A stretch of 64,000 bases of DNA from Diorhabda sublineata (Eukaryota; Arthropoda; Insecta; Coleoptera; Chrysomelidae): positions 28,934,488 to 28,998,487 of the forward strand of contig NC_079480.1 in the NCBI RefSeq assembly GCF_026230105.1, in the 5' to 3' direction. The stretch's first letter is position 1. Every line of letters starts with the position of its first letter. Of this stretch, positions 26,061-45,291 are shown in pieces. A program made the position numbers and the translations under genes. The notes under the pieces are model-generated. The model worked only from the letters and a program-made list of their open reading frames with translations. It ran no database searches and was not told the origin of the DNA.

Positions 26061-27329
26061 ACTGTATCTGAGGTGAAAGTTTCCAGTTCAAGAAATATTA
26101 TTACAGGGATCGGGCACGACTTAATATTGATAGAGGATTCGATTCGGAAAAATTGAAACTGCCTGGAATAATCTTTTAACTACTATATGTGAAATTTCAC
26201 ATCGCTTATATTGCTCGATGAGAAAGCGCAACATATTTACAGAGTTTGTTATAAGAAATATGAAATCGTATAATCCATTGTTACGCATTATGCTAAAGAT
26301 GAAATCCAAATCAAAAATAATGTAGAATTGAAAATTGTCCATATAAACACCGTCACTATCACTTTGATAACTCTTTAAATATCATCTGTTCTATCACCAG
26401 TTAAGTAAAAGTCATAAAATATCATTCATCGTCAAGTGGGAACATTCTTATCAAATACCATCACAGTTTTTAAAGCTTAGACAAACAGTTTTATGACGTC
26501 AGCCACTAACAACCAATCAACGAAAGTTTCCTTATCATTCCTTACGTATCCCCCAACGCCTATTCGAGAATTGAAGTTTACAAAGAAATTCAATCAACAT
26601 TGGTTGCTGCATAGAAGGAAATATAATAAGATGTTTTGAATGAAATTTTACATTGTGCAACCGCCAGACACAAGGACATAATATGCTTTCAATAAAGTTC
26701 TCGCAATTTCGACTTCACATTTTTCTTGCCATTTTCATCGCATGAAAATTGCAACTACTTTTTGACTTTGCTTTTCTTATGATCAAGAGTGGATAACGTA
26801 CCATGTAGAAAGTAAAAGAAAAAAGTTGGTTTTGGTCGGTGGTAGTGAAGATGGAATGTCAAACTACGAAACTACGTTCAAAATTTATCAATCACATCAT
26901 TTTGAAAAGTTATATGCACGAATGAGAAATATTCTTTTGGAGAATCGGTTACAACTTTTCAAAATAATCACGCATTATCTTTTATATATAATTTTTTGAT
27001 GAAAATGTACCAAACATACTTCTGAGGCTTCATATTAGGCCCTCTATATTTGACACTAAACATATTTATTACTTGTTTATCTTTCTCAACGTTTCAATTA
27101 TAATATACCAAATATTTGTAGCATTGATAAAGATTAAATGAAGGATTGAAGCGTTGGCATCTAAAAAAAACACCTGACAGTTTTATTTTGAGTCCTCAAC
27201 CCACAATATCATTCGAAACTAAATGTTATTTTGAAGAGAATTTGATTTATTCAACTGACTAATAAAAATAATACGTGTTGCTGGCGATTAAAAACTTTTT
27301 AAATACTAATTTCATGTTTTTTTTTCCAG
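26061..27329 (+). other. 3' end of the large BCL11 intron
   Basis: AT-rich, with a candidate motif cluster at 26490-26570: TTTTATGACGTCA (CRE with a caudal/Abd-B-like TTTATG) followed by AACAACCAATCAACG. The intron ends with a pyrimidine tract and CAG at 27329. No exon is recognised inside. Confidence 0.4.
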
Positions 27330-29269
27330 AACCAAGCAATTATGTATGCAGTACTTGCAAAGCGCGTCTCCATTCAGCATGGCGGCTAGTACAGCACGTT
27401 CAAAACTCCCACGGGATGAAAATATACATAGAAAGCTCTCCTACTAGCTCAAAAACTAGTAATAGTAATAATCACAGTGGTAGCAGCTCCAGTAGTTCAA
27501 GTTCTGGTTGCTCTTCAGGCGCCGTGCCACCTCCACCTCCCAACATGAGACATCATTTATTACCGCCACCTGATTTACATAATCCTTTCGGAGTCGGCGG
27601 TTTACTTAGACTACCCATACCTCCACTGAATCACGTGCCGGTACCACCAGCGCCACTTTTTTCTCGACCTGAACATCACTACAGGATAGATCAATTAGTA
27701 AGTGAACAATTTCGTCATCATGGACTAAATTTAGCTGCGGCCGCTGCAGCGGTAGCTTCGGGAAATGTTCCTCCTCCACCGCATACTAACTTCCCATCAC
27801 CTGCTGAAAGAGCGAACGCTAATAATCTACCTCCCAGAGATCGAGTAACACCAAATCAACCATTATCTTTAGAACCCCAGCTGGATTTTTATTCGCAGCG
27901 GTTGAGGCAATTGGCAGGTACCACCAGCCCGGGTACGGCACAGGCAGGCTCGCCGTCACCCCGCAAGCACTCACCGCCTTTCGCGAGTCCTTCCCCTTCC
28001 CAGATGCCGCCAACTTCAATTCCCAATAATATTAGTTCTAGTAGCAGCAATACCAACAATAACAATAATAGCAGCAATAGCAGTAGACCTCCTAGTACGT
28101 CACCTCCAACAAAATCCGATGACCAACAAATGATGAATACCCCTAGATCGGCTAGTACACCACCAGGTAAACCAGGATCTCCAAAAAATTCAACGTCATC
28201 TGAAACTACTCACGCTTGTGAATTTTGTGGTAAAAAATTCCGTTATCAAAATAACCTTGCAGTCCATAGGAGGACACATACAGGAGAGCTACCTTACAAA
28301 TGTACTGTATGTGATCATGCGTATGCACAGAGCTCTAAATTAAAAAAACATATGAAAGTACATAGAACTCCAGACGATAGAACTAGCAATGCGGGCTCGG
28401 TGGAAACTCTGGAAGGCGATGATAGTGAAGAGGAAGAAGAAGTAGAAGATGAAGAAGAAGATGAAGATGATGAAATGGATGAAGAAGAAGCCGAAGATTT
28501 GAGTGTTCCTAGCCAAACTCCAAAAAACCCAAATAGTCCATCAGCTTCACTAGTGGGTGAACTGATGGACAAATTTGGCTTGAGTAATATCGCCCAATAC
28601 AGCGAAGCGTATAAGCAAGCTCTTCAAGAATCAAACACAGCTTTAAAAATGCAATATAACAAAGACAGGGATAATAATAATACATGTTTGTCGCATCAAC
28701 TGAAGATCAAAGACGAGTTCGCAAAAGTTTTACTACCAGTACCTCCACCACAACACTTACCTCTCTTTCCTCCATTCAACGATTCTTTTGATGCATCAAA
28801 AAGATTGAAATTGGAATTAGATCGGAACGATTGGTGGTTACCTGGTTTACCGAGAGATAATAAAGGAGTACCTGGCCCTAGTGCACTACTTCCGAACCCT
28901 CTGGTCAAAAAGGAGTCGCGGAGAAACGATACTTGTGAGTATTGCGGCAAAGTATTCAAAAATTGTTCGAATTTAACTGTACATAGACGATCACATACCG
29001 GCGAAAAACCATACAAATGCGAACTTTGTTCTTACGCATGCGCCCAGAGTTCTAAATTAACGCGTCATATGAAAACTCACGGTAGAATCGGAAAAGACGT
29101 TTATCGGTGTAGATTTTGTGAAATGCCGTTTTCCGTTCCCTCTACATTAGAAAAGCACATGAGGAAATGTGTAGTTAATCAAGGCAAGGGGCATTTGTTA
29201 AGTACGATGCCGATGCTTTCAGGTGACGAAGATTCTTCCACAAGCATCACATCCAAAGAACCTCTATGA
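27330..29269 (+). CDS. Bcl11: BCL11-family zinc-finger repressor, large terminal exon
   Basis: This is a sequence-specific nuclear transcriptional repressor of the BCL11A/B (CTIP1/2, fly CG9650) family. The exon opens after TTTTTTTTTCCAG at 27329 with a split Glu codon, EPSNYVCSTC, the same boundary as human BCL11A (DEPSSYTCTTC). Residues below are counted in the open frame that begins at 27275. Domains in order: C2H2 finger (25-46) followed by HGMKIYIES; Pro/Ser linker with the conserved LRLPIPP and LDFYSQRLRQLAG motifs (human MDFSRRLRELAG); two fingers (315-363); an acidic Glu/Asp run (about 382-408); and a C-terminal three-finger block (554-632) nearly identical to vertebrates (CEYCGKVFKNCSNLTVHRR). 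That block binds TGACCA-type sites in BCL11A. The last finger ends HMRKC, so it is C2HC. SUMO-like motifs IKDE (Lys 479) and VKKE (Lys 545) are present. The stop is TGA at 29267. The codons upstream of 27329 are intron. Confidence 0.97.
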
Positions 29270-29600
29270 CTCTTTCCGTGGGGTGGGATGAGATTGCCTC
29301 CTCCACCTCCCAGTTTAACGTACTAGTCCCAATGAACTGTTTAGAAGAATTGTTGTTGTGAACAGTGATTTTTGCCTCTGTTGAAACGTCTAGTGTAACT
29401 TGGTTTTAAGAAGGTTATGACCCATTTGTCATCCGGCTTTAAACGAAAATCATTGGTGCGTTCATTGAAGACTTATGCAATCGTAACGATGTTTGTGGTT
29501 CAAGCAACAAATTTTGACTACAAATAAAAACTTTTCCAGTATTAATTATATATTTTAGATTGATATTTTTCATTAAGAAATAAACACAATAATATGGAAA
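29270..29600 (+). other. BCL11 3' UTR with candidate polyadenylation signals
   Basis: Sequence after the BCL11 stop codon is GC-richer for about 200 bases, then turns AT-rich. Canonical AATAAA hexamers occur at 29523-29528 and 29579-29584 and are the nearest plausible cleavage signals. The true 3' end may lie further on, because AT-rich DNA throws up AATAAA often. Confidence 0.5.
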
Positions 29601-36939
<7,339 letters not shown>

Positions 36940-37205
36940 CTCATTTTAACACTTGTACTGAACTGCTTTTTCTTTTCCTGGGATGCCTGTATGTGATGAG
37001 ACTCAAATAATTGATACGTTTCCCTTGGATTGGTTTAATTGGGTTTTAATAAGGATACCTATTGAGTTTTTGGCAAAAATTTGCTTAATACTTTGTGTTG
37101 AGCTTATGGAGTCTGTTATTATGACTATTATAGTATCTATTTCTTCTGCAATCACTACTATATATAATAGATTTATTTTAATTCCGTAACTTCCTCAGTG
37201 TTCTC
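36940..37205 (-). pseudogene. LINE RNase H domain remnant
   Basis: On the - strand, reading from about 37150 down to 36970, the translation gives VIITDSISSTQSIKQIF followed by a gap and SSHTGIPGKEKA. These are the TDS and SHxGIxGNExAD blocks of the RNase H domain found at the end of ORF2 in several insect LINE clades. One in-frame stop separates them and the usual Asn is Lys. No RT domain remains next to it. The RNase H reading is fairly secure; the clade is not. Confidence 0.7.
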
Positions 37206-38625
37206 ACTCCCACACATACATTGGAAAATCATAACATATTGACGACTCTGCATCTATATCTAACAGCCAGCATTTCTTTACCTACATGTCCATCTATACT
37301 ATCAAAATATAAAATTTAACATAACGATAAACATTCAATTCAACAATTTTATGCTTCTAATGTCCTAAAAAAAACAGAGAAGAGGTAAGACCACACAAAG
37401 CACAGATAATAGTTTCAATTCATATTGTTTCGTACACCAATTTTATATGCTTATTAAACATCACTAAAAATTTTATGACAATCTTCACCTTTCTCGTCGA
37501 AAATGTCATCAAAAGAGAGCAAAAATAATTCAGACAAGAAAGACGAAATTTGTTCATTTATTCTGTTCCCAAATATGAATCGAAGCTGCAATCAAGCACT
37601 TGTGGTTGGTGTCTCTTTAATCCATATTATTTCAATAATTAAGTATTATGTTAATCTTCGATAGTTAAACTTCTCACCAAACAACTTTCAAATATTATTT
37701 TGTTTTATCTAGAATTCTAAAGAACTTTTTGTTTTCAAGTATATATCTTATATTGACTTAATTTTTTGGAATAAATTGTTATATGATAAAATGGAACTGA
37801 TATGAAAACAGTCATAATGATGTTCAGTGGAAAATTTTCCTAATCAAAATCAAATATTTTTTGAATACATGTTGTTACGATGAAAATCAGAAAATATCCT
37901 ATATTAGTGATAATTTCAAAAATCTTGAAACTGAGTTTGTACTTAACATTCACAAAAGTACCGCGTCCATTCCATCATTTGATTGATAAGATCTTACTGA
38001 TTTCATTTTATCATAAAAATATTTCTGTGAATTAGTAACGACTAAAATCGCGATATTCCAAACGAGTTAAAAATGTATATGTGTTATTGATACCAGATCC
38101 TTCTTCCTTGAGTTAGGACACAATAAATGATACTTGAAAGAAATGACGAACAATTAATTATTTAAAAATTAAAAAAAAATATCGAACATATCAAAACCTC
38201 TCTAGTTCCAGGACACTTTTGAAAAATTGGAAAAAGGGTGCAGTCCTCGCTGTATTTTGTTTATTCTTATGAAATATATGTTTCACCGAACAATCAATTC
38301 TAAAATAAATAAATCATTATAAATATAGTGAAATATCATTTTTTGTGTCCCTTCTCATTTAATATTTCCTGAATCTACCTGTACCAGAGTTGTTAATGTT
38401 AAGATATATTGGGGTCAAGATAAATAGTATTAAAAAATGGAAATCACAAATTCCTATTAACTGTGTCATATTGTTGGCAATATGAATCATGCAATATTTA
38501 GTCAAAACGTGGACCAGGGTCTTCTTCAAAGTAGTATTCACTTGTCAATCCTTAATATTCATTTTATGAATGTCTATATTTTCTAGCTACTCCGTTTCAT
38601 AAATTATTGAAGATATTTGAATACC
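37206..38625. other. Non-coding AT-rich region
   Basis: No ORF, repeat or motif cluster could be supported. Confidence 0.45.
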
Positions 38626-39862
38626 AGGGTTATCATTAAAAATTAAATTATTGTGACGCTTCCTAAAAAGCTTTTTTTGATGGAAAAACACTAGAAAATT
38701 TTTTTTTATTCAAAACAATTCGCGCCTCTACACGATCTACGTTAATTTTAGGTATAATAATCTTTTTGGAAATTTTTCAGGAAAAATACAATTTTATTTG
38801 AAATATAAAAAATTATAGAACTCAAATCAATAGAATATTTGATCAAAATAACAATAAACAAAGATTTAATTTCAAAAATTTTTCCTGTTGATTTAGTCTA
38901 TTAAATGAAAAAAGTAAATACTTTCAAATTGAATTTTTGTTTTAAAATTACATTCATACAAGTGTTATTTTGATACTAATTTTTCTTCATTTAAAGCCTC
39001 AAGTAAGCTTTTCATTTTTAATGCCCCTTCTTCTATAATAATCTAAGAATTGAAGGAGGAGACGTTTCTGTCCTTCATCTTTTGTAAACAAATCGTTGTT
39101 AACAAAAATTTCAATACTTGCAAACTAGATGGCATTTGATTTCATAATGTGTCTTCTATGTCAAAAATATATTTTCTCTCTTATATTATTTACAGAGAAA
39201 CAATAGTTAGTCCTCAATGAAAAGAATACTGTTTAAGTTGTCTATTGTTATCTATTGTGTAGTACTCAATAACTTTTTTATCAAGAATACAATTCAGTTT
39301 ACAAATAAAAATAATTAACACTCAAAAACAATACTTTTAAACATATAATTGCTTTAATCATTACATTATTTGATTTATAATTTATACAATGTAACTGAGA
39401 CGAAGTAAATTCTTTAGAAACTTTAGACGCCTGAATGCATGAGAATTGATGGAGCTCCATAAACCTTGTTGGCAATAGAAAATTATTCTGCACCTTCAAA
39501 AAAGACTTCGAGCGCATGCGTGTCTTGTAATTTTTTGAGGCATTTTCATGGAAATAACTCATAAGTAACGGCTCACAGATGTATCAAGAGCGCAAAAATA
39601 TAAGAAAAATTGAAGCGTGAGTTTCATAACTTAAAATAATAACGCATAAAGTGTTTCATTGTTAGCTGTTTTCAAATCTCAAGTTAATATTTATTTCAAA
39701 TTTAATGAGATACTTTCAGGGAAAGAATAATTATACCCAAAAATTAACAAAGATCGTGTACCGGCACGTATTGTTTCAAATTAAAAAAATTGCAGTGGTT
39801 TTTCATTAAAAAGAAGCTTTTTAAAGAGCGTCGCAAAAAATTCATATTTCAACGAACACCCT
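38626..39862. mobile_element. 1.24-kb element with about 140-bp inverted terminal repeats, family unknown
   Basis: The left arm starts AGGGTTATCATTAAAAATT at 38626. The reverse complement of the right arm starts AGGGTGTTCGTTGAAATAT, ending at 39862. The arms align through GACGCT, TAAAAAGCTT, ACAAT, the exact block TACACGATCT, GTTAATTTT and GGTATAAT, roughly three-quarters identical over about 140 bases. Inside, a - strand frame (39299-39562, 87 codons) is open but unrecognised, so the element is probably a non-autonomous or decayed DNA transposon with long TIRs. A clear target-site duplication could not be identified. Confidence 0.75.
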
Positions 39863-41399
39863 ATTGGATACGTGTCGTTTCGTTCACTTTTTTGTTTTTT
39901 AAATTTTTTAAAAAATACAGTTTCTACTATCAACTATCAACAACCGTATCCAAATATCAATTGTTGAATATTTTATTTGTTTTCAAGAATTTCTTAGTAA
40001 TTATAGGCATATACAGAATATGGTGGTTGAGTTTGGCAAGTGAAAATGTTTAATGTAATTGTAATATTAATGTTGATATGTTATTTCGAATAACTATTTT
40101 TTATTTATTTGAAAATATGGCTGTAGCACTACGATGTTCGTATGGGCTACACCGTACTTAATATGAATGTGTTCCTATACTGACATCACATCTCAGTGTG
40201 TATTTAAATAAAATCTATTAAGAGTACCTAAACCGAGTTTATTTTTTCCTTCCAAGTTTAAATTAGTCCATTTGATTGAACCACATTTAGACTAAAATGT
40301 TTGAGTTTATGTAGAATCTCTTACCAAGAAAACTAGCGAGAAGGAGACTCGATATTTTATTTTGCGAAGGGATGTGGTTATTTTTATGCTGAATATGAAG
40401 GATCTAGGAGAGGCACCAATATAAGAATTTCCTCTTCAGAGCTGGGATTTGAAGAGAACTAGCAAAAATATCCATTTAAGTTCTCCTTCTACCTCTTTCC
40501 TTTTGCATTAGTTCTATAAAACGCCAACAGCAATGCTCCTATGAACCATGTATGAGATTGGAATCCTAGAAAAGCTTGTTAAAAATATCCAGCACCGCAA
40601 AAAATGGAATGTTGATACCTTGGAATTTCTAAATAGATTGAAATAAAGAGTTGAACGCTGGATGAATCGAGTGAAATTCATCGTTTTTCTCGAACTAGGA
40701 ATTTCTCAAATATATGCCATATAAAATGCTGATTGAACGTAACTTTGAAAAGTCAAATTAAACGTTCATCTGCAGCGATGGTAGATGACATGGTAAAAAT
40801 AATAAAATACTTTTATCTTCAATGATCACAGAATATGAGGTTAACTAAAAGAATATTGGCAAGTAATGACAGTTCTTGATCTTTCCAGTAAATAATATTG
40901 ATATTTAATTAGATGAAATAATATTATTCCATGGTGATCATGCCGCGTCAAAATTGAATCGTTATTTAAGCACAAGTGGTGATGGTGTTGTAGTGATGAC
41001 ACTTATTTTTACAAATATTAATTCTGCATTTTGTTAATTTATATCTTGAATTCTATAGGTTTCGCAAATAAAAAGGATAGATACTACGATTTGGTGAAGT
41101 TGGAATGCATAGTAGTATTCCTCCTAACATATTAGAGTTAGCCTCAAACAAGAAGTAAAGTTGCTTACTAAATGCTTTGTATTTGAAGCAAAATAATACC
41201 GTTTATATTCACTATAACATAAATCTGAAACATTATATGAATTTGCAAGCGTTCTTGAAGCGTAGTCCAGAGAGTTTCAACTAAAAAAAGACAAGACAAG
41301 GGGAAATTAATAAATTTCTTAAAGAAGTACTAGGTCATCCATTATTTCTGACCAATGGTAGCCAGTTACACGAGAGACTCACATTTCGTGGAGGCACAG
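39863..41399. other. Non-coding region before the LINE
   Basis: No supported gene. The last 150 bases are GC-richer and may be a decayed 5' extension of the neighbouring LINE, but no ORF continues there. Confidence 0.4.
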
Positions 41400-42620
41400 G
41401 GCTCTTGTATTTAATATACCAGTCACAAAATTATTGCAGAAGAAATCTCAAGTAGCGGCATGAGCGAAGAACAACAGGGATTTAGACAAAATAGATCAAC
41501 CATAGACGCTATATTCATCTTTAGACAGATTGCCGAAAAGGCCATAGAATACAATAAAACCGCGTTTATGTGCTTCATAGACTTAACAAAAGCATTTGAC
41601 AGAGTGAGATTACATGACACCTTTGAGCTACTAAAAGAACGAGGCGTAAACCAAAGGACAATAGACATCATTCGGGACATGAACAACGGAAATAGCACAT
41701 ATGTCAGAGCAAACAATGAACTCTCCAGTAAAATGCCAGTATCAACAGGGATCAGACAAGGAGATAGTCTCAGCTCAATACTCTTCAACAGTATAATGAA
41801 CGAAATCATAAAAGAAGTCAAAACGGCAGGCAGAGGATACAGAATGGGAAAACATGAGTTTAAGATAGTTTGCTAAGCTGATGACGCGGTTGTGATATCC
41901 GAAGATGAGGATAATCTGCAAAAACTGCTACACAGATTTGAAACAGTTGCAGGAAAATTCAATATGATCATATCGACACTAAAGACACAATCCTTGACAA
42001 TAGCGAGAGAACCAAGAAGATGCAAACTGGCAATTTATAATAAAAGTGTAGAGCAGGTTATCTCTTTTAAATATTTAGGGGTTAACATCACGAGCAATAG
42101 GAACTTGAAACAAGAAGTCAAAACGCAAACAACAGCAGCATCTAGGATATCAGGATTCCTTCGAACCGTGATATGGAGGAATAAATTTTTAAGTATCGAA
42201 AGCAAAACACGGATATATAAAACTTGTGTCAGACCAGTAATGACATACGCCATAGAAACGAGGGCGGAGACTGCAACTACTAAGCGGATTCTTAGAACGA
42301 CCGAGATGAAGACATTACGTTCAATCACATGAAAAACACTAAGAGACAGAATAAGGTGCAATGAAATCAGAAGAATGTGTGACGTTCCGGATATAGTGAG
42401 ATGGGCCAGAACTATAAGAAGAGCATGGAGAGATCATGTCAATAGAATGGACGACGATCGACGGCGAAAATCGCAAAGGAAGAGAGACCCAATACAAGTA
42501 GATCGTCTGGAAGACCACCAAAGCGCTGATATGAGAGCTGATCCTCGGAGTCACAACTTTGGCTGCCTCTTTGAAAACACAAGACATAGTCTTAAAATAA
42601 GAAGAAGAAGAAGAAGACAA
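41400..42620 (+). mobile_element. RTE-like non-LTR retrotransposon, 5'-truncated reverse transcriptase pseudogene
   Basis: One reading frame gives most of an RT domain and C-terminus: GMSEEQQGFRQNRSTIDAIF, MCFIDLTKAFDRV (first catalytic Asp), STGIRQGDSL, ISFKYLGVNI, then VRPVMTYAIETRAET and WRDHVNRMDDDR. The frame is interrupted only by TAA at 41874-41876, exactly at the Tyr of the YADD active site (the text reads C-stop-ADDAV), and by TGA at 42330. The endonuclease and most of ORF2's N-terminus are missing, as expected for 5' truncation. The 3' end has AGTCTTAAAATAAG followed by (GAA)n-type repeats. Clade assignment to RTE is from motif style only. A second, more decayed copy is at 59530. 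Confidence 0.88.
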
Positions 42621-43739
42621 AATCAGAGAAATCTGAATCGTTTACCGCATGAGTTGAATCTTACGAATTTTGTAGCAAATATCTTTCACTGTTACAATCT
42701 CATGAGACATACAACTCTTTATTTTGAAAATCACCAAAATAATGATTAAATTGTACAAAAAGTCAGCGTAAATAAGTTTGCGCTGTGTGCAAACAAATTG
42801 GGGAGAGAACGATTTCTCTGTCGCTGATACTGAATGTAGCTTAAATTTTCCAGATTTTCTCTCTAAGTACCCTATCAAAGGGTTTTTTCTAAGTCTAAGA
42901 GAAAATGCAATTAGAAATAATCAAGACATCTTTGCAAAGACTTCTCTTTCTTTCATTTGTGTTTTGTAGGAAATTACCTCAAATTTATCTAAACACAAAT
43001 CAACAATTCCTTAAAACATTTTTTTCCTGCCTTTCTCATCTTAAATGTTCTTAACGACCCCACTCACCCCTAGTCTAATAAACTGGAACTATAAGTACTA
43101 AATTTCGAAATATGATTAACGGAACTACTACTCGCTAGATGTCACCGAAAGAAAGCTAGCAGGCATATAGAACAATCAATTACCTACCATACCTAACAGC
43201 TTCTAGGGTCGAGGGTGCGATTATAATGAAGTGTAAAAGACCCGAAGGGCAAATCACTACAGGGGGCGATTCATAATATAATGTGTTGATGAGTTTTGTT
43301 ATATAAGTTTATGTGTATTTTTAGTTGCATACTTTATAAATTTATATCGTTTTTGTACAACTGCCATTAAAAGTGGCACGTTTAATAAAATTCGACAGCG
43401 TTAAAATTCGTTGTTTAGGTAATAACGTGTTGAGAATATTTTGAAAATCATAATAATAATGTTTGGAAGTGCATATTTTTAATATGAACTTTTAACCATC
43501 ATTACTTAAGAATATTAATCGTACACCTCAAAAATCACTAGAATTAATGCCTTACGAAGTTTCATAACACATTACTAGAATTCCTAGTACCACCATAAGT
43601 AGTGAAAACCGTAAGTGCAATATTGAATGATGACGTTTCTTGTTGTTAGAGGCTGGCAGAATTTTTCCGCAATAGCATTTCTATAAGCAACGGAATAATC
43701 AACATCGCCCTCGTTTACCGTCGTAAACTTCCATCCACC
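42621..43739. other. Non-coding region between transposon remnants
   Basis: AT-rich, with a short hairpin GTTTGC/GCAAAC at 42776-42794. No gene recognised. Confidence 0.4.
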
Positions 43740-44157
43740 ATGTTTTTTTTTATTTTCTTAAGTTTTGCTCATGATTCTGCTATCGAAGAAGCGGAGGATC
43801 AACGAAAAGAATGGTGTATGTTGCTTTGGTTCTGGCAGTATGAGAAATTCGTCAACTATAGAGGGCACTTATCGAAATTTATTTTCACCAACTGGATTGA
43901 CATGGCATTTTTCATTCATCTATTTTCCAAAAATAAAGAATATGTTTGATAACAGAAGAGCGGAGTGCAATGTACTGACGAAAATAATCGACAATTGTGC
44001 TAATAAATTGTACAATCCTTCACGCCGACAGACTCCAAATAATATGAAATTAGTTGCACCCCAAACCATCGAGTACTTCTCATCTGGTGTCTCGTTTATA
44101 AACTTTCCAACTTGTTCATGTATTCTATTTTTTTGGCCGATATTATTCACTTTTTAG
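43740..44157 (+). pseudogene. Unassigned decayed ORF
   Basis: Two overlapping + strand frames (43740-43949 and 43765-44157, up to 130 codons) look more coding-like than the surroundings. The segment EEAEDQRKEW followed by GHLSKF has the flavour of the N-terminus of PIF/Harbinger nucleases, but the match is too weak to assert. The frame change in the overlap suggests a broken gene. Confidence 0.25.
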
Positions 44158-44169
44158 CTTTAAATATAC

Positions 44170-45000
44170 TATTACCTTGAAATATTTACTAACATCAACA
44201 CCATTTTTAACAAGAGCACTTGACTTGATCATCGAAAATGATTGTTGATGAGCTCCAAATTTTTTTATTTTTCTTGTATGCTAAGAAAACAGGCTGACTA
44301 AAGATCTCTTCTATATTTTCAATTTATACTAGGCCAGGAAATTGGTATGTGCAATACCTGCACAGTAACTACACCTTTCCCGTCCACTAGAATATTATTA
44401 CCTTCTAGTATCTTCACAAATGAGGTCCTTCACACTGAAAGCATTTCATATATTTCTTTTTTATTCTCACATTTGATTTTGATCAACACTATAAAATCTT
44501 TGAGTTGCCAACGCTGTTGTTTTCTCACCATTTTTATTTCGTTCTTCCTCAAGCATTAACCTCGGCATCAGATCAGTGACAGATCAGGAGTTGACTCCCA
44601 TGCTCTCACGAAATACTTCATACTTTCTGGTAGAGTCGTCAACACATTTGCCATAACCATATGGTCACTTATTCCTCCCCCCAAAAACTTCAGTGAGCCT
44701 CTAACTGTGACATAAAATCTGCCTTGAATTGTAAACTGAAAAATCTTTGCATCAACAAATGGACACTAACCTGCGACTGGTGTTCATGAGTAGTTTTTAA
44801 CTTATTGCACATTTCAGAAGATGTCTGGGAAGACTGTATATGTTTAATAACTTGTTCATCTAATCTTGACACGATGATTTCTTAGGCCTTTGCCTTTACT
44901 CTCCCTTCTTCAGTGTTACCTGAACTTAAAATTTCCCCACTGTCCAATTAGTTCCCGTCAATTTTATAATACCCCATTTTCGCGTTTATATAATCCAGCT
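44170..45000 (-). mobile_element. Copia-type LTR retrotransposon remnant (gag to start of protease)
   Basis: Read on the - strand from 45000 downwards, with several frameshifts and stops: NWTVGKF (gag N-terminus), RLDEQVIKHIQSSQTSSEM, KTTHEHQSQVSVHLLMQRF (UBN2/gag core), GGGISDHMVMANVLTTLPES, FVRAWESTPD and RLMLEEER. A decayed CCHC knuckle region (KCFQCEGPHF) and VDGKGVVTV of the protease region follow. This is the domain order of insect Copia polyproteins. Integrase, RT and RNase H are absent. The nearest upstream sequence carries a primer-binding-like site. Confidence 0.85.
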
Positions 45001-45082
45001 ACAAGTATCCGTCTGAATGTAACGTCAACTTTAACATAATTTTACACTTCTTGCGAACTATTCACAAAATCTAGACGTCAAA

Positions 45083-45291
45083 TGGGCCCATAACCCATTA
45101 ACGATATGTTCCGTAGATCGATTTACAAATAAAAGTACTTTCTTATAATATTCATTAATTCAAATAGCCCCGTACAAAAATCAGTATAAAATGAACGTCG
45201 TCGCTACAACTCACTTGTTTATGACAAACTAAAATTAAACATACACTACAAAAATAGTACGATGGTAAAATAATCTTGGCTAAATCTAACA
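45083..45291 (-). repeat. Candidate Copia primer-binding site and partial 5' LTR
   Basis: On the - strand the sequence TGGGTTATGGGCCCA (45083-45097) lies just upstream of the gag remnant. It resembles the initiator-tRNA-half primer site of Copia elements. Upstream of that, TGTTAGATTTAGCC begins at 45291 and would be a TGTT-type LTR start, giving an LTR of about 190 bases. The LTR end does not show a clear CA and no second LTR is present, so the boundary is tentative. Confidence 0.45.

Noticed and set aside
27275..27328. Alternative N-terminus of the large BCL11 frame (codons before the CAG acceptor)
   Set aside because: This is the pyrimidine-rich intron end; the conserved protein starts at EPSNY, exactly after the acceptor.
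27819..29016. Several - strand frames inside the BCL11 terminal exon
   Set aside because: Shadows of the real gene produced by its Ser-, Glu- and Pro-rich codon repeats.
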